From Cristatella mucedo (taxonomy: Eukaryota; Bryozoa; Phylactolaemata; Cristatellidae): DNA of 64,000 nucleotides. The notes below the pieces were generated by a model, which was given only the letters and a program-made list of their open reading frames with translations, made no database searches and was not told where the DNA came from. This document shows, in pieces, positions 11,881 to 25,200 of the stretch. Location: NCBI GenBank assembly GCA_009760855.2, contig WPIO01000008.1:5649501-5713500 (forward strand), given 5' to 3'. How positions within the stretch are numbered: the stretch's first letter is position 1; each line of letters opens with the position of its first letter. The translations under genes were made by a program, and so were the position numbers.

Positions 11881-14432
11881 TTTTCGCGATGCGTCGTTCG
11901 TTCCGATCGCGTCGGCCGCCGACTGCAGGACGTGTCACGCGGTCGGCCGAAGCTGAATTCGGATGAATTCGCTCCAATAGCAGAGAGCGGAGATGCTCTT
12001 GCGTCGGCATTTGCTAAAACAGCTCGAAGTGTCGTATCGCAAGCCACCCTCTCACCCGGATGTCGGCCCAGCAGCCGCTCGTGCACGGCTGGAGGGTCAC
12101 GGCGGGGTCACGACGCCAGCCGCCCGCTCGCGCGTCGAAGCGGCGGTTCCTGAGCGGTCTCTCGAGTTGCTCAAAAATCCGGCCAACGTCGATTCAGCGA
12201 TTCAGCTGCTCCAGCGCGACAGGACGGGCGGGCGGGCGGGCGGGCTGGCGCACACCCATGGGGAGAGCGCCTCGCGGAACGACACGCACACGTGCGCAGA
12301 CGCGAACGCTGCTGCGCATCGCTTCAGCTCGCGCGACGCTCGCGCTGACGGATGGCCGTACGCTTGACCGAGATTCGTCGAAGGCGCGCCGTCGCCAGCT
12401 CGGTCCGTCGCAATCAAGCTCACCTCCGCCGAGTTTCGATTGCGCCGCCCACGTCACGTGCTCAGCCGACCTGGGCGCTCGCGGCGGCGGCCTACCCGGA
12501 TGCGCGTGCACGAAGCCGTCAGCAACGCCGCAGATGGCCACCGTCTGAGACCGAGCTTCGGCTTGGGAGGCAGGAGGCTGCGCGTGAAACCTAGGCTTGA
12601 GACCGAGACAGCCATCGACCGTGCGATGCCGGTCGCAAGTTTCACGCGATGGCGACAGCGGCTTCTTTGGGCTGCTGAACGAACTTACCGCGAGGATCTC
12701 AGTAGGGCAGCCATGTTTTTGCTGAGCCTACGGGGCTTGCTGACACTGTGTACGTTACCACTAATCGTAGGATTATGCTTCCTTTACTGCACTTGCAATG
12801 TGCTTAGAAAGAAATACAGTTCTCCGAGGGCGCTATGCGAACGTCTTATTATTTGTATCATTAGTGCAATTGTCATTATCAAGAAAGGTGCCAGCCAGTC
12901 AGAGATGAGGGCGCGACGAGGCGGCAGGTACGGAAACGCGGCGGCCAGGCCGGGGGGGGCCGGGGTGGGGGACCGGGACGGAGGGACCGGTGTGGGTGGT
13001 CGGCGGAGGGCGACGCCTCATTAGCGGCGTGGCTGGCGACGCCTTTCCGTCTTCCGGTCTCATCCGCGTCCTTGCTCGCGTACTGCCGTCCTCGGACTAG
13101 CTAGGATGGGAGAGCGTTCTGACGCCTGCCGGATGCGCTGCTGGACGCGGTTGCGCGTCGAGCGGCGGCGAATGCGATCAGCGAGCGCCTCATTCTCATT
13201 GGCAGAACGCTAACGAGTTGTGCAATGCGCGGGAATGGGCGTGGCTAGCGCGGAGCCCAGCGACTGCGCCTCGCTCGACGCTTCGCACGCCGGCGTTCCG
13301 AGCGTCCATGCGAGTTTCGACGAGTCGCCGGTCGCCGTCGTTCGATCGAGACGCGGTTCAGGATGATGGTAACCGGCCGAGGCCTGCGATAGCCACCGGG
13401 AGTCGCAGGAAGTTTAGTTTATAGCAAGAACGCCAAGCCTAGCTGTCGAGCCTGGGTCGCGGCGGCAGCGGTGGCTGCAGCACGCCCGCGCGCCCGCTGT
13501 GCAGAGGCGCGGCGCCGAAAGTGCCGCACCTAGGTGCTGCGCCGAGGTGCTGCCCACGTGCCTGGTGTGCCTTAGTGCCCGCCGCCGCCGCCTCGTCGGT
13601 CTCGCTTCCTCTATTGAGCCAGTCACAGCCTGCGCGCCGCCGCCGCCGCCGCCATTTGCTGCCGGTGCCCCCCCCACCCATTTGAAAGCGGCCCAGCTCG
13701 AGGCGCGTCTTGACACCTCGTTGAAGGCGGTACAAGCTTTTCGCCAGACTCGGCTGGCGAGGCTGTAGCCTGAAGCGAGTGGTTTTTAAATGAGCACGGC
13801 TCTGGCGTAGGTGTCTTCGCGACGCGACAGAATACCAGCCACAGCGAAATGCTTCGTCACCAGTTTCCAAAGAAAGCCTTATCTAGAGTCTCATGTAGAG
13901 GACGCTCAGAGGAGGAGTAGAAGTTTTCATAACGCAGGCATTTTGGAGCCGAAAAATCGAGACGAAACATCTTCGCGTCAGCGCATTGTAAAAGCAGGGA
14001 CGTTTTCTCCGAGCACCAGCGCCTCATCCGTTCAGCACAACAGCCTGAAAGGAGGCAGAGTGAGGCGCATTCTATCGAGCGGAAGCGAATAACTTGTTCG
14101 CCACTAGCTTCCTTCGCCAACTAGTTCCCAAATATCCCAAGTAGTGTTCTGCGATCCTCTAAGAGCTGACCAATGCAGTATTCGTGCGGTTATAACGAAA
14201 GTGTCTCTGATCGCCGCGCCATTTACTTCGCGTATCTTCGCGGACGATCATTCATTCTGAAGTCGGCCGCATTGCTCGTTTTCGCGAACTTTTATCGCCA
14301 CGCACTGTACAGCTCGGGACGGAGGCTGGCAGCCTCCGAGCGCCCCTCCGGCGGCGGCGGCCAGCCCGAACGGCTTTCGGTACGCATGCGGCAGCAGCCG
14401 AAATACTTTATCTCCGCCTGCGTGGCACCCAA

Positions 14433-14515
14433 ATAGTCTTTGTGACTTTTTGGACTTACAGATGGAGATACGCTACACTACCGTACATTACTTTACATTA
14501 GATTACATACATTAC
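14433..14515 (+). mobile_element. LINE family B tail
   Basis: Contains tagtctttgtgactttttgg and cttacagatggagatac followed by repeated acattac, the 3' end of family B. Only the tail is present. Confidence 0.6.
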
Positions 14516-14604
14516 GGAGATACAGTAAATTTCACGCAGCAAAGAGAAATTCGCTCTGCAGCCGACTTACTCGGCCCCTCCCTAAGCGCTGCCCACGTAG
14601 TGGC

Positions 14605-14605
14605 T

Positions 14606-14693
<88 letters not shown>
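14605..14693. repeat. (GGC)n microsatellite
   Basis: About 29 GGC units in CpG-rich DNA, about 0.5 kb before the TATA-like box of the FOXRED2-like gene. Confidence 0.97.
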
Positions 14694-14695
<2 letters not shown>

Positions 14696-15185
14696 GGTGG
14701 AGGTGGCGCGCTGCTCTGACCGGCCTCTAGCCACCTGTGCCGCGAGCTGCCGGCTAATCCGTCTTAGGTAAGCGAAGTAGCGCACGAGCGAAAGCGCGCG
14801 GAGTTACCGCGGTCGCCCGCGTTCGGCCGCCGCCCGATCCGCCCGGCCTGACTCGTCATTCTCTCGCGCGAGCAACCGAATGCATCGCGGGTAGTCTCGC
14901 GAGCGAGTCGCTCCGTTCCGCCGGCGATCGCGCCGCCGCTCGCGCTGACCGCTCGCCACGGTCGACGCTGCCTAATAGCAGTCGAGGTCGCAGCGGGGTT
15001 CTCGGAAAAACGGTAAGCGATCCAGCGGCGGCGGCGGCGGCGAGACGTCGTGGGCCGGCCATCCCTAGAGGCGGAGGCCGGTGATTTGCTGCCGCGAGAT
15101 TACTTGGACGCCCGGCTTGGCGGTGGCGGTGGCCGCGGCTAGCGGCGCCACCTCGCTAATGCGCCCGGTCCCATCGCCTAGCACG

Positions 15186-15258
15186 TATATAATCTTGCAC
15201 CTGCGGTGGTGAGGACGCATTCTCGAGCGTCATCTGGCCTTCACCAGTGCTAGAAAGG
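15186..15258 (+). promoter_or_regulatory. Candidate TATA promoter and 5'UTR exon of the FOXRED2-like gene
   Basis: TATATAAT lies at 15186-15193 within CpG-rich DNA. A start about 30 bases downstream would give a short exon ending at 15258, followed by a good donor (GGTAAGC, with GT at 15259-15260). A matching acceptor (ctctctcgtcgcag) ends at 15690, 23 bases before the ATG at 15714. This intron would remove the upstream ATG at 15365, leaving 15714 as the first ATG. The arrangement is inference; no transcript data are available. Confidence 0.45.
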
Positions 15259-15615
15259 GTAAGCTCGCTGCTCGGCCGCCGCCGCCGCAGAGCGGGCCGC
15301 TGACGTCGCCCCGGCTGCCGCATCGCCGCCGTCAGCGGCCCTCTTCAACCAACCTGGCCGTCCCATGGAGGCGCAGGGTACGCAGTTCTCGCCCGAGCGT
15401 GGCGGAGGGCCGCTTTTCATTCGATTGGTGGTTCGGGGGACGCTGTGGTGCGGCTGGTCGGGCGGACGCATTCGTGCGGCCGCCGCCCGTAGCAGTTTCC
15501 TCCGGAAGCGCGTGCGAGCCGCAGCGGTAGCGGCGGCCTCGCTCGCCTCTCCGCGCCGCGGTGCGCGCGAAGAGGCGAGCGAGGCCGCGCCGTCGATCGC
15601 GCATCTCGAGCCGCG

Positions 15616-15651
<36 letters not shown>

Positions 15652-15713
15652 TGGCGATCTGCGCAAGCAGCTCGGGCTCTCTCGTCGCAGTGTCCGCGGT
15701 AGTGACGCGAAAA

Positions 15714-16242
15714 ATGAGCGCTACGGCGCTGGACGACGGCGGCGGCGGCGGCGGCGGCGGTCCGTACGAGTACGCCGTGGTGGGCGCCGGACCGGCGGGC
15801 CTGCAGATGGCCTACTTCCTGCAGAAGGCGGGGCTGCGCTACGTTGTGCTCGAGGCTCGGCCGGCGGCGGCCTCGTTCTTCACGAGATTTCCACGCCACC
15901 GGCGGCTCATATCGCTCAACAAGCGCCACAACCTGTTCGACGAGGACGAGTTCAACTTGCGCCACGACTGGAACTCGCTGCTCGGCGACGAGCCGCGCCT
16001 ACGCTTCCCGACCTATTCGGATGACCTGTACCCCGACGCCGACGCGCTCGTGCGCTACCTGAACGACTACGCCGCCGCGCACCGGCTCAACATTCGCTAC
16101 GACTGCGCAGTCGAGCTCGTCGACAAGCCGAGCCCGGACTCGCACTTCATCCTGCACCTGCGCGGCGGCGGCGAGGTCGTAGCTCGGCGCCTGCTGATGG
16201 CCACCGGCGCCGCCGAGGAGCATCTGCCGCAGGACATAGAAG
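15714..16242 (+). CDS. FOXRED2: FOXRED2-like coding exon 1 (FAD-binding Rossmann fold)
   Basis: This exon encodes residues 1-176: a glycine run, the GxGxxG FAD-binding motif and the first conserved block. The start is the ATG in context aaaATGa. The reading frame is open a further 51 codons upstream, but that stretch is low-complexity Arg/Gly and lies inside the probable 5'UTR intron. The exon ends in phase 1 at donor GAAG|GTCGGT. The third codon position is almost always G or C. Confidence 0.88.
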
Positions 16243-19200
16243 GTCGGTCGGTCCCGTCCGTCCGTCCGTCGGTCCGTCCGTCGGCCCGTTGGCCGCCAGG
16301 GCCGAGCGCCGCCGGGCCGCTTCCGCATGCGCGCGCGCAGTCGCCTCAAACCGCGGCGACGCGCGTCGTTCGTCGTGCAGGCGTCGAGCTGGTCGAAACG
16401 TACTCGCAGCACGCCGTCGAAAAGACGGCGTACAACAACAAGAGGGTGTGCATCCTAGGAGGCGGGAACTCGGCGTTCGAGACCGCGTCCAAAATCGTCG
16501 GCAACGCAGCGATAGTGCACATGGCCACCGGCTCCGAGCTCAAGTGCGCCTGGAACACGCATTACGTCGGTGGGTGGAGATTCGAGCCGCCGCATCGCGA
16601 GGGCGGCGGCGGCGGCGGCGGCGGCTTCGGCGACCACACGCAGCGGCAACGGCAACGCGGGCACTCGCTGCGCCGGCGTTGTCGGGTCGCTCGCATTCCC
16701 CACCAGCGCCATTGCCTGGCTGAGGGTCGGCCCCGGGGAGCTGATTAATGACGGCCCGCCGCCGCCGCCTGGGCAGCAGCGAAGCAGCGCGATTTATTGC
16801 AGCGGCCCGATTACCAAGAGCTCTGCCGCCGCCGCCGCTCAGCAGCTGCTGGAGAGCTCGGGCGTCGGCCGCGAACGGTCGCCGACCCGAAGGCGAGCGC
16901 CGGCCTGGCGGCGGCGGCGCCTCCGCTTCGCCGCCGCCGCCGCCGCCGCCGCCAGGCCTGCCGAACGCCACCATCCTTACAGAATCCTCGGCTTCGATCG
17001 GGTCTCGGCGGGGCTTCAGTCCGGCTTCACCCCCCCCCCCGACTGCCGCCGTTGCCGCATTGGTCGCGAACGGGCGGACTGCGTTTGCTGCCCCTAGCGG
17101 CCACCCCTGTCTACCCTGCCACCCCTGACACCTCTGTCCACTTTGCCAATCATATTGGCTGACCGAGTAGACCCCAAATGTGATCCCTTACTTGGCTGAA
17201 ACCGTCCTCTTACCGGAGTACCAAACTCATGTGTTCAAAGTGCTTAGGCCCAGCAGATTGCTAAAACAAATATGAAAACAGTCTCGTTCGCCGGTAATGC
17301 CTCTGGCTAGTAGCCTGCACTGAATCTTGCACAGGCAAGAACGCCCTAAGAGAACTCAATCTCTTTCTAGCTACTTTATATTTGCTGCAAAGGAAGCACG
17401 ATCGAGTGGTGAGTGGTAGCAGGCTCAATGACAACAAGCATACGTGGTCAGGGGTGACATGCACCGCGTCAGCATTCAAGTATCGTTAGTAGTAGCATGC
17501 AAAGTGTCAGCAGGCATAAGCACAAAAAGGACGAATCACATGAACCCACTAAATGCTGTAATCATCAGATGCGTTTTTAGTTTCTTTTTAAATGCAGACA
17601 AGTCAGGAGAAGTCGTGAGTCGTGACACAAGGCGGGAGTGAGCTCCAGGCTTTGGGAGCATACGAACTAAAGGCACGGTCTCCAAAGGATTTGAGGTTTG
17701 TACGAGGTTTGGGTAAACAGTTAGATTCCGTAAAGCAGACGGCACGATACTTGGCCTGGCGGTAGAGTAGATCATATAGGTGGGCTGGAGACAAAGAATG
17801 AAGGGAACCTGAAAGTGAGAGACAAAATCTTGAAGTCGATGCGTTGCTTGACTGGGAACCAGTGCGGGTCGGCGAAAAGTGGTGAGATGTGGCAGCTTCT
17901 ATCTTCACGACTGGCAAGCGTAGCTGCAGTGTTTTGCACTAGCTGTAAGCGCCTGAGTGCATTGGCCGGTAGATCAACAAGCAGTGAGTTACAGAATTCA
18001 AGGCGGGATGTTACAAATGCATGGGCTAATTGAGATGTGGTATCCCTGCCCAAACCAGCCTAAATTTTAGCAATGTTATGTAGCTGAAAGTAGGCAAATT
18101 TGACTGTGTAGCTGATTGGATCATCTAATGAAAGATCATTTTGGAACATGACACCTATATTTCATGCAGACTCAACCGGAAATAGGCTGCCAGAGCCGCT
18201 TTTGAGCGTTAATCTTTCAATTTCTAAATCCCACTTGGTTTGCCCATAACTAGTAAGTTGGTGGTATCATCATTCAATTTAAGAAAGTTTGTGATGTCAT
18301 AAATACATGCAGCAAGTGAGTTGAGAGAATTCGAGGTGCTCGAAGGCTGGGAGGGATCAGAGCAAAGGTACAACTGAGTGTCATCCGTATAGAAGTGAAA
18401 GCCTAGATTGTGGTTGGCTATCACATCAGCAAGAGGGAGAGTATAAACCGTGAAAAGAAGCCTAGCACGGAGCCTGAGGTACCCCATATTTCAGAGGTTC
18501 CGCGTATGACCTTTGTCCATTCACATCAATACGCTGGACTCTTCCACTGAGATAGGACCAGAACCGTTGCAATGCAGTGCCAGTGATGCCCAGGCGAGAG
18601 GAGAGGCACTCAAGAAGAACTTGGTGATCGGTAGCATCAAACGCTGCCGAAAGATCGAGCAAAACAACAGAGATACTCTACCTAAGTCTGCATTTTTAAG
18701 TAGGTCGTTGTACACCCGAAGCAATGCTGACTCTGTGGAGTGATTAGCTCTAAAACCAGAACTTGGAGTAAGTTTTGAAGTTTCATTATATGAGTTCAGC
18801 TGATCTGCCACGACTCGTTTCGGTGTCTTTGATAGGAACGGTAAAAGGAAGACTGCGCGGAAGTTGCTCAAGTTCTCTTGGTCTAGTGTTGCTTTCTTGA
18901 GTAGTGGCCTGACTTCAGCCTTTTTGAGAGGTGCTGGGACATGACCCTATGCTAATGACATATTAGGGATGCTATTAAAGCCTACCAGCAACAGGTCAAC
19001 GCATCGTAGAAGCCGGACAGTGGGAAGAGGGCCCAGAGGACCAGTTGTCTTCTTTGATTGGGATATGAACTTCAGGACGAGGTCACTAGTGACCTTGAAT
19101 GTAGACATTGAAGTGCTGCATGTAGTTGAGGGACAAGATACTAGGGGTGGTGCAGCCATCTTAGCGATGGACTGCTTGATCTTGTCTATCTAGTAGACAA

Positions 19201-22200
19201 AGAAGCTAGAGAGGCGATCAGCTAGATCATTACAGGAACCACTAGGTAAGGAGCCATGGGAGCGGTTAAGGGGATTGTTGATCATTGACATCAGCATGTT
19301 TGGATTGAGTATCTCTGATTCAAAAACGTTTTCATAGAAGCTAGACTTGGCCATTGCTGTAATCAATTGGTACAATCTACAATATTTCACGTATGCCCGT
19401 CGATTTGCAGTCAGTTCTGCTGTTGTGCATGCTTTTTCAAGCTTTCGTTTAGTAGACCTAGCTAGTTTAATGTCTGGAATATACTGTAGGCCATCTGGAC
19501 GAGGGCGCACGAGTTCGCTTAGTCAGAGGTGCAAACTTGTCGAGCATGGCAGCTAGTGCAGTGTTGTAGCGATCTACCAATGATGACAGGGGAAGAAGGA
19601 TTGAGCAGCGGAGTTGAAGCAGATATTCTCGCATGGAAAGCATCGATGTCAAGGGTCTTGAGGTTTCGCGATTCACAGGTGGTTTGAGGAGGAGGACACA
19701 CATTGTAGGCTGAATGAGATAAGCAGGACTCGGTAATAATTGGTGGTGAAAAAGTGCAGTGGTATGAGAAAATTTGGTCTAGTGTGTGACCATTGACGTG
19801 AGTAGCCATGCACATGAGCCACAAGAGAAAATGAGTCACCTAACGCACACAATTCTGTGCTGAAAGAGTCAGATAAGTTATCAAAATGAATTTTGAAATT
19901 ACCCACAACAAGTAAAGATTGATTTCTCTCACACAAAATCGAAATGAGATCAGATAAATCTGAGATAAAGGAGGATCTGGTACCTGGTGAGCGATGGACT
20001 ACTGCCCCTAGCGGTAGCTTGTTGTTGGATGAAATCAAGAAATATATTTGATAGACTGCTTCAAGAGTACTGCAAATGACTTGGAGTTGAAGTTCGAGCT
20101 CGTGATAATAGAAAATTCGCCTTCAGTTTTGATTGATCTAAAAGTGTGAAAGAAGGTGAGACCAGCCGTAGTAGCGTCTTTAATTGTCGGGCAGTTTACC
20201 GATTTTAGCCAAGTTTCAGTCCCGGTGTGCAGGTCGAGACCATTTTCAGAAATAATGTTGCTCACTACTTAGAGTTTATTGCACATTGAGAGAGGATTCA
20301 AAAGACAAGCTTAAGTTGGGCCGCCGGATTTATATTAGGCCTGATGACGATAAAGTTGGAGAGATTTACTATGACGCTTCAGGGCGATCGTGCTGACCGG
20401 CTCAGGACAGTGCTAGGAATACCAAAGGAGTGGGTCCTCAGCTCTCTGCCCCGGCCTCCGCGGCGGTTCCAGGCAGCTTTTCTTCGTTATATTCATATAA
20501 TTATTCGCATAATTCATGGATCTTGGAAACAGCAATAGCATCTAGGAATGCATTCGAACTACGGCAAAGAAGCGACAATAGGCATGCCCGCTCGTAACTA
20601 ACATGCAGGTTACTAGCCGCCGGCGTAGCCAACGCCGCCACCCGACGTGGCGACCACCCAGCTGCCCGAAGCGATAAGTGTTTAGATGTCCATAGGCACG
20701 TAATTTCTTACGCACTACGGTCAAACAACAAACAGATAAGCTATGAACCGGTCTTCGCTGTATTGGTTTCCACATAAGACGTTCACAAGAACTCCAGTTA
20801 TCGGAAGAATTAGGACCTTAACCTTTGTAGTGCAGTGCCAGTGATACCCCCAGCTAGTGAAATTACCTTTAAGCCGGGCTGGATCCTGAAATCGATTTGA
20901 TGAAGTTGACACCGCGCATAATATCGTAAATAGGAATTCATTGCTTACGAGAATAACGGTTCTGCGTCCCGGCTTTTATTTTGCAAATTCTTAGCTGTGG
21001 GAACTCCGCTTGAAGTGTGATTCAGAAATTGGAAAGGCTAACGCTCAAAATAGGCTCCACCAGCATATCTCTTGTTGAATCTGCACGAAATCTAGGTGTC
21101 ATGTTCCGAGTGACTTTTCATTAGACGACCACACCAGCTCCACAGTCAAGTCTGCCAACTTTCAGCTACATAAAATTGCTTAAATTCGGGCTTGTTTAGA
21201 TAAGGATACCACATCTAAGTTGGTCCATGCATTTGTGAAATCCCACCTTGACTTCTGCTACTCACTGCTTGCTGGCCTACCGGCGTGTGCAATCAGGCGA
21301 TTTCAGCTGGTGCAAAACTCTGCAGCTAGGCTTGTCTGTCGTGAGTGTCGCAGTTGCCACATCACACCACTTCTCGCCGACCTGCACTGGCTACCAGTCA
21401 AGCAACGGATTGACTTCAAGGTTTTGTCGCTCACTTTTAGGTCACTTCACTCTTTGGCTCCAGCCTATCTCTCAGATCTACTCCCCCACCAGGCCAAGCA
21501 TCGTACCACCCACTTTTCGGAATCCAACAATTTACCAATACCTCGTACAAACCTCAAATCCTTTGGAGACCGTGCATTTAGTTCATATGCTCCCAAAGCC
21601 TGGAACTCCCTCCCGACTTGCGTCAGAATATCCCCTGACTTGACCACATTTAAAAAGAGTTTTAAAACGCACCTATTTAGTACAGCATATAGTGGGTCCC
21701 TGTGATTCGTCCTTCGTGTGCTCATGCGTGCCTACACTGTGCATGCTGCCACTAACCACACTTGCATGCTGACCCTGTGCACGTCACCCCTGACCGTGTT
21801 ATTCAAGTTGCTTATCAAGCATGACACCATTCACCATTCGATCGTGTTTTCTTAGCAGCAAATGTAAAGCGCCTAGAAAGAGATTGAGTTCTCTGAGGGT
21901 GCTTTATCAAGTGTGTTAATAATAATAATATTATTATTATTATAAATGCATATTTACAGCGTGTAAGACAATGGGCATAATTTATGTGGGTATTTCACCG
22001 CTTGTTTATTGAGTGCATGTTATAATGCCCCGTGATTATGGTCTGTGACCTTGACAGCTGAACCGTGATTACAAACTACGAACTCTGCTGAACTATGAGC
22101 TTTACCACCGAATTAGAACTGAGCTGCTTATGAACTAACCGCGACAAACTGAGGCTTATGAGAATTGCGATGTATGATTATGTGCGAATTAGGATGTGGC

Positions 22201-25200
22201 ATGACTTATGACCTGGCCATTATATGAGGCACATTCCAAACCAAAGTCGCTCTCTCTTGGAGCAATGGTCTGCTGGTCGGTAAGTCTTAGCGCTGAGCGT
22301 TTGCTATTATAAGCCTTTTTGCGAGTCGGCAGGAATTCACCCGTTGTATCTGCCGAAATGTACATGGTTTGGTCTAGCGGTTAAGGTGCTCGCCCCGACC
22401 GAGGTCTGACTGAGGTCGTGGGCTCGAGCCCTGAGGCATATGTGAAGCGCCTGAATATAGATTAAGTTCTCTTGGGGTGCTATATAAATGAATTATTTAT
22501 TTATTATTACAGGCTATTGTTGTACTTTTGCTCATACGGTGCGCCCTTCGCGCTGCGTGCAGAACATCGAGCACTGCGTTTCGGAGTAGCAAGCATTCCA
22601 TGCGCTGGAACCTTTTCCTCGTTACCTGGAGCACAATCTTACGGAATACACCGAGTACTATGCAATTGCAGATAAGGTCGTGATTAACGCATCCTAAATC
22701 GCATCCGGAGGAAAATTACAGACTTCTTTATATAATCAGAGCATTATTATGTGCGCCTTTATTGTTTTACGTTTCTTAATTGACAATAAATACATTCTGT
22801 TAAGTTGTAAGCAATATTAGTATTACTCCGCATATGGGAATAATCCGCATGCAAGAATGCCTAGTTGCAGTCCCGAGCGCATTCTTATAAGCGGAGTCGA
22901 CTGTGTTTAATAGTTGGCCAGTGTGCCCATACGGAATGGCTGCGATACTGCAGCTACACCATTGACCGTACATCAGACGAGCCTGAGCTGAGTTTTGCAC
23001 CTGTTTCAGAAGATTAAGGGCACGTGCCTGGAGCCCTGAATACAGGGAATAGCTATGATCTTCTTCTTGCCGGGTGGAGCAGAGCAACAGACTGCCGACT
23101 AACGGGTTTGTTTACCACTAAGCTGTCATAACTGTCATTTGTTCTAGGGGTTGCCTGTAGATCTTGCTTATCTGCACCCTTGCAGATGAGTAACTACCAT
23201 TAGTTAAGTCTAGCAGCCGTATGTAGCCCAGTGTCGAAATCGTAGCTGTTGTGACACCGCTAGCTACTACAGTCGAGTTAACAAAGGTCTCTGCAAAACA
23301 GTCTCAAAGCCGATGGTTTGTTGTCTGCAGCGCTCGAGTATTTGTTAGTGGGCTGATAATTCAGTAACAAATGGCATGGGCGTAGCAGTCGATGACGTCT
23401 CGTGCTGTGTGAACACCTGCTATAGCCACGATGCTTCGGGGGGGGGAGGGGGTTTAGCCAATGGCAGCTTCGCCAAAGCCCGTTGAGTCGAGCGTGACGT
23501 TCCATGTCTCCACAGATCGCTGCAGCTACAAGAGCGCAGCGAGGCCGGGTGCAGCACGAATGGGCAGAGCGTCGTGCTTCGCAGGGGCAAGGATACGCTC
23601 CCTAGTGCGCGAGAGGTTCTCATGCCCCCATCCCCAGTTTATCGCGAGAGCGCGATGGACGGACCCCCGGCTGAATCCCCGACAACGGGCGAACAGGTCG
23701 GCGAGCGCTCGCGACCGTGCTCTAGCGCTGCTGCGACCACTCCTTCCTTCCTTCCTTCCTTCCTTGCAGGAAACCTTCGAGCCATCAACAGCGCGATCGT
23801 CGAGATGGCTCGCACTCGCTCGATGCACGGGCTGCTCGGCAGCAAGGTGACCAAGGTCGAGAGGTCGTCGATCAACGAAGGCTGCCTGGTCGTACACTTC
23901 CTTGACAAGAACACGGTCTGCGAGCCACCGACGTGGTATCGCTTCGCCCTCGAGTACGATCACGTCATCAGCTGCTGTGGATTCAAGTACTTGTCGCTGC
24001 AGCTCTTCTCCGAGCGCGCTCGTCCTGGTGAGCAGCTGCCACGCCCCCCGCCCGTTCACGAGGTCGTGGTTTCGAAGCCTGCGGTGGGGGCGATATAATG
24101 TAATGTATCTCCGTCAGTAACTCCACAAAGTCATAAAGACCATGTGGGTGTTACGCAGGAGAGTTTTGTATAGCGCACTCACAGCCTAAGCGGCTTTCGG
24201 TACGCATTCGGTAGCCAACAGACTTCGTCTCACGCAACAAAGAGAAAGTGGGAAGCATAGCCGAGTTACGAGAGCAGTTGAGGTAGTGAGTAGCATAGAA
24301 GTAGCAGTTCAGGACCGCTGAAAAAGATGTGCCATAGTCGGAATCAGGAGAGTAGATGTCGTTGCGTAAGAATTGTGGAAGCGAGTTCCACAGTCTAGGA
24401 CCTGCAGAGCTAAAGCTTCTGTCGCCAACTGTCTTTAAGCGGAGGAATGGGGGCGATCCTTTATTGCCGCTGCAAGCGATTGGGCGATAGCCTTTAAGGC
24501 TCTTCTGCCTCTATACACAAAGAGGCTGTTAAATCAGCTAGGAAATCTTCCTAGGATAAGCCACATTAGCAATTAACTGGCCGAGTGGTTGCGTGCCATT
24601 GACGTCGCCTGCTTCTATCCATCATTGCGATCATTGTTCTTCGCTGGCCGAAGGGAAGCGCATGACTGCTTTCGGCCGATCGGAGATCGCCTCTCACTTT
24701 GGCAAACGTCTGCCACAGTGACCCCGTGCCAGACTGCTGCTGTGTCATCGTTGCGTCTTAGCATTGCGCTATGCTGCAATGTGCGGCATAAGTGGGCAGT
24801 CGGTTTTAACTCCCAGGAGCAATTTGTGGCCCTACTGCAACTATAGACTCTCGGGAAGCTATTGACTTTTGATGGCGAGTTTACCAGTGCACCGTATGAT
24901 AATAAAGATAGTAATAATCATGCTAATTAATTTGTATAGCGTCCTAGGATAACTTCATTTGTTCAAGGCGCTTGGTTTGGTCTAACGGTTAAGGTGCTCG
25001 CCCCGACCAAGGTCTGACTGAGGTCGTGGGCTCGAGCCCCGAGGCATATGTGAAGCGCCTGAATAGAGATTAAGTTCTCTTGGGGCGCTATATAACTGAA
25101 TTATATTTATATTTATTTTATATTTATACGGCAAAGACTGGGCGGCCTCTCGAAAATTCCGTCGACAGTGCTGCCGTATTGAATTTGGTATACTGTAGTT

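Larger units (their letters stand above)
11881..15185. other. CpG-rich region upstream of FOXRED2-like gene
   Basis: Apart from the LINE-B tail and the GGC repeat, this is CpG-dense with many overlapping GC-driven ORFs on both strands and no recognisable protein. It continues through exons 1-2 to about 17.1 kb. A CpG island or promoter domain is the likely reading. Confidence 0.5.

Noticed and set aside
12060-13870. Overlapping GC-rich ORFs on both strands
   Set aside because: Frames stay open because stop codons are rare in GC-rich DNA. No conserved motif, plausible splice chain or recognisable domain.
14450-14785. Poly-alanine and poly-arginine ORFs
   Set aside because: They are frames through the GGC microsatellite with no domain on either side.
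15365-16024. 219-codon ORF overlapping FOXRED2-like exon 1
   Set aside because: Low-complexity arginine-rich product in a different frame from the conserved enzyme; it lies mostly in the proposed 5'UTR intron.
22364-22440. tRNA gene
   Set aside because: A- and B-box-like motifs are present, but the cloverleaf is incomplete and the segment continues into a LINE-like tail; several such copies exist. They are SINE heads.
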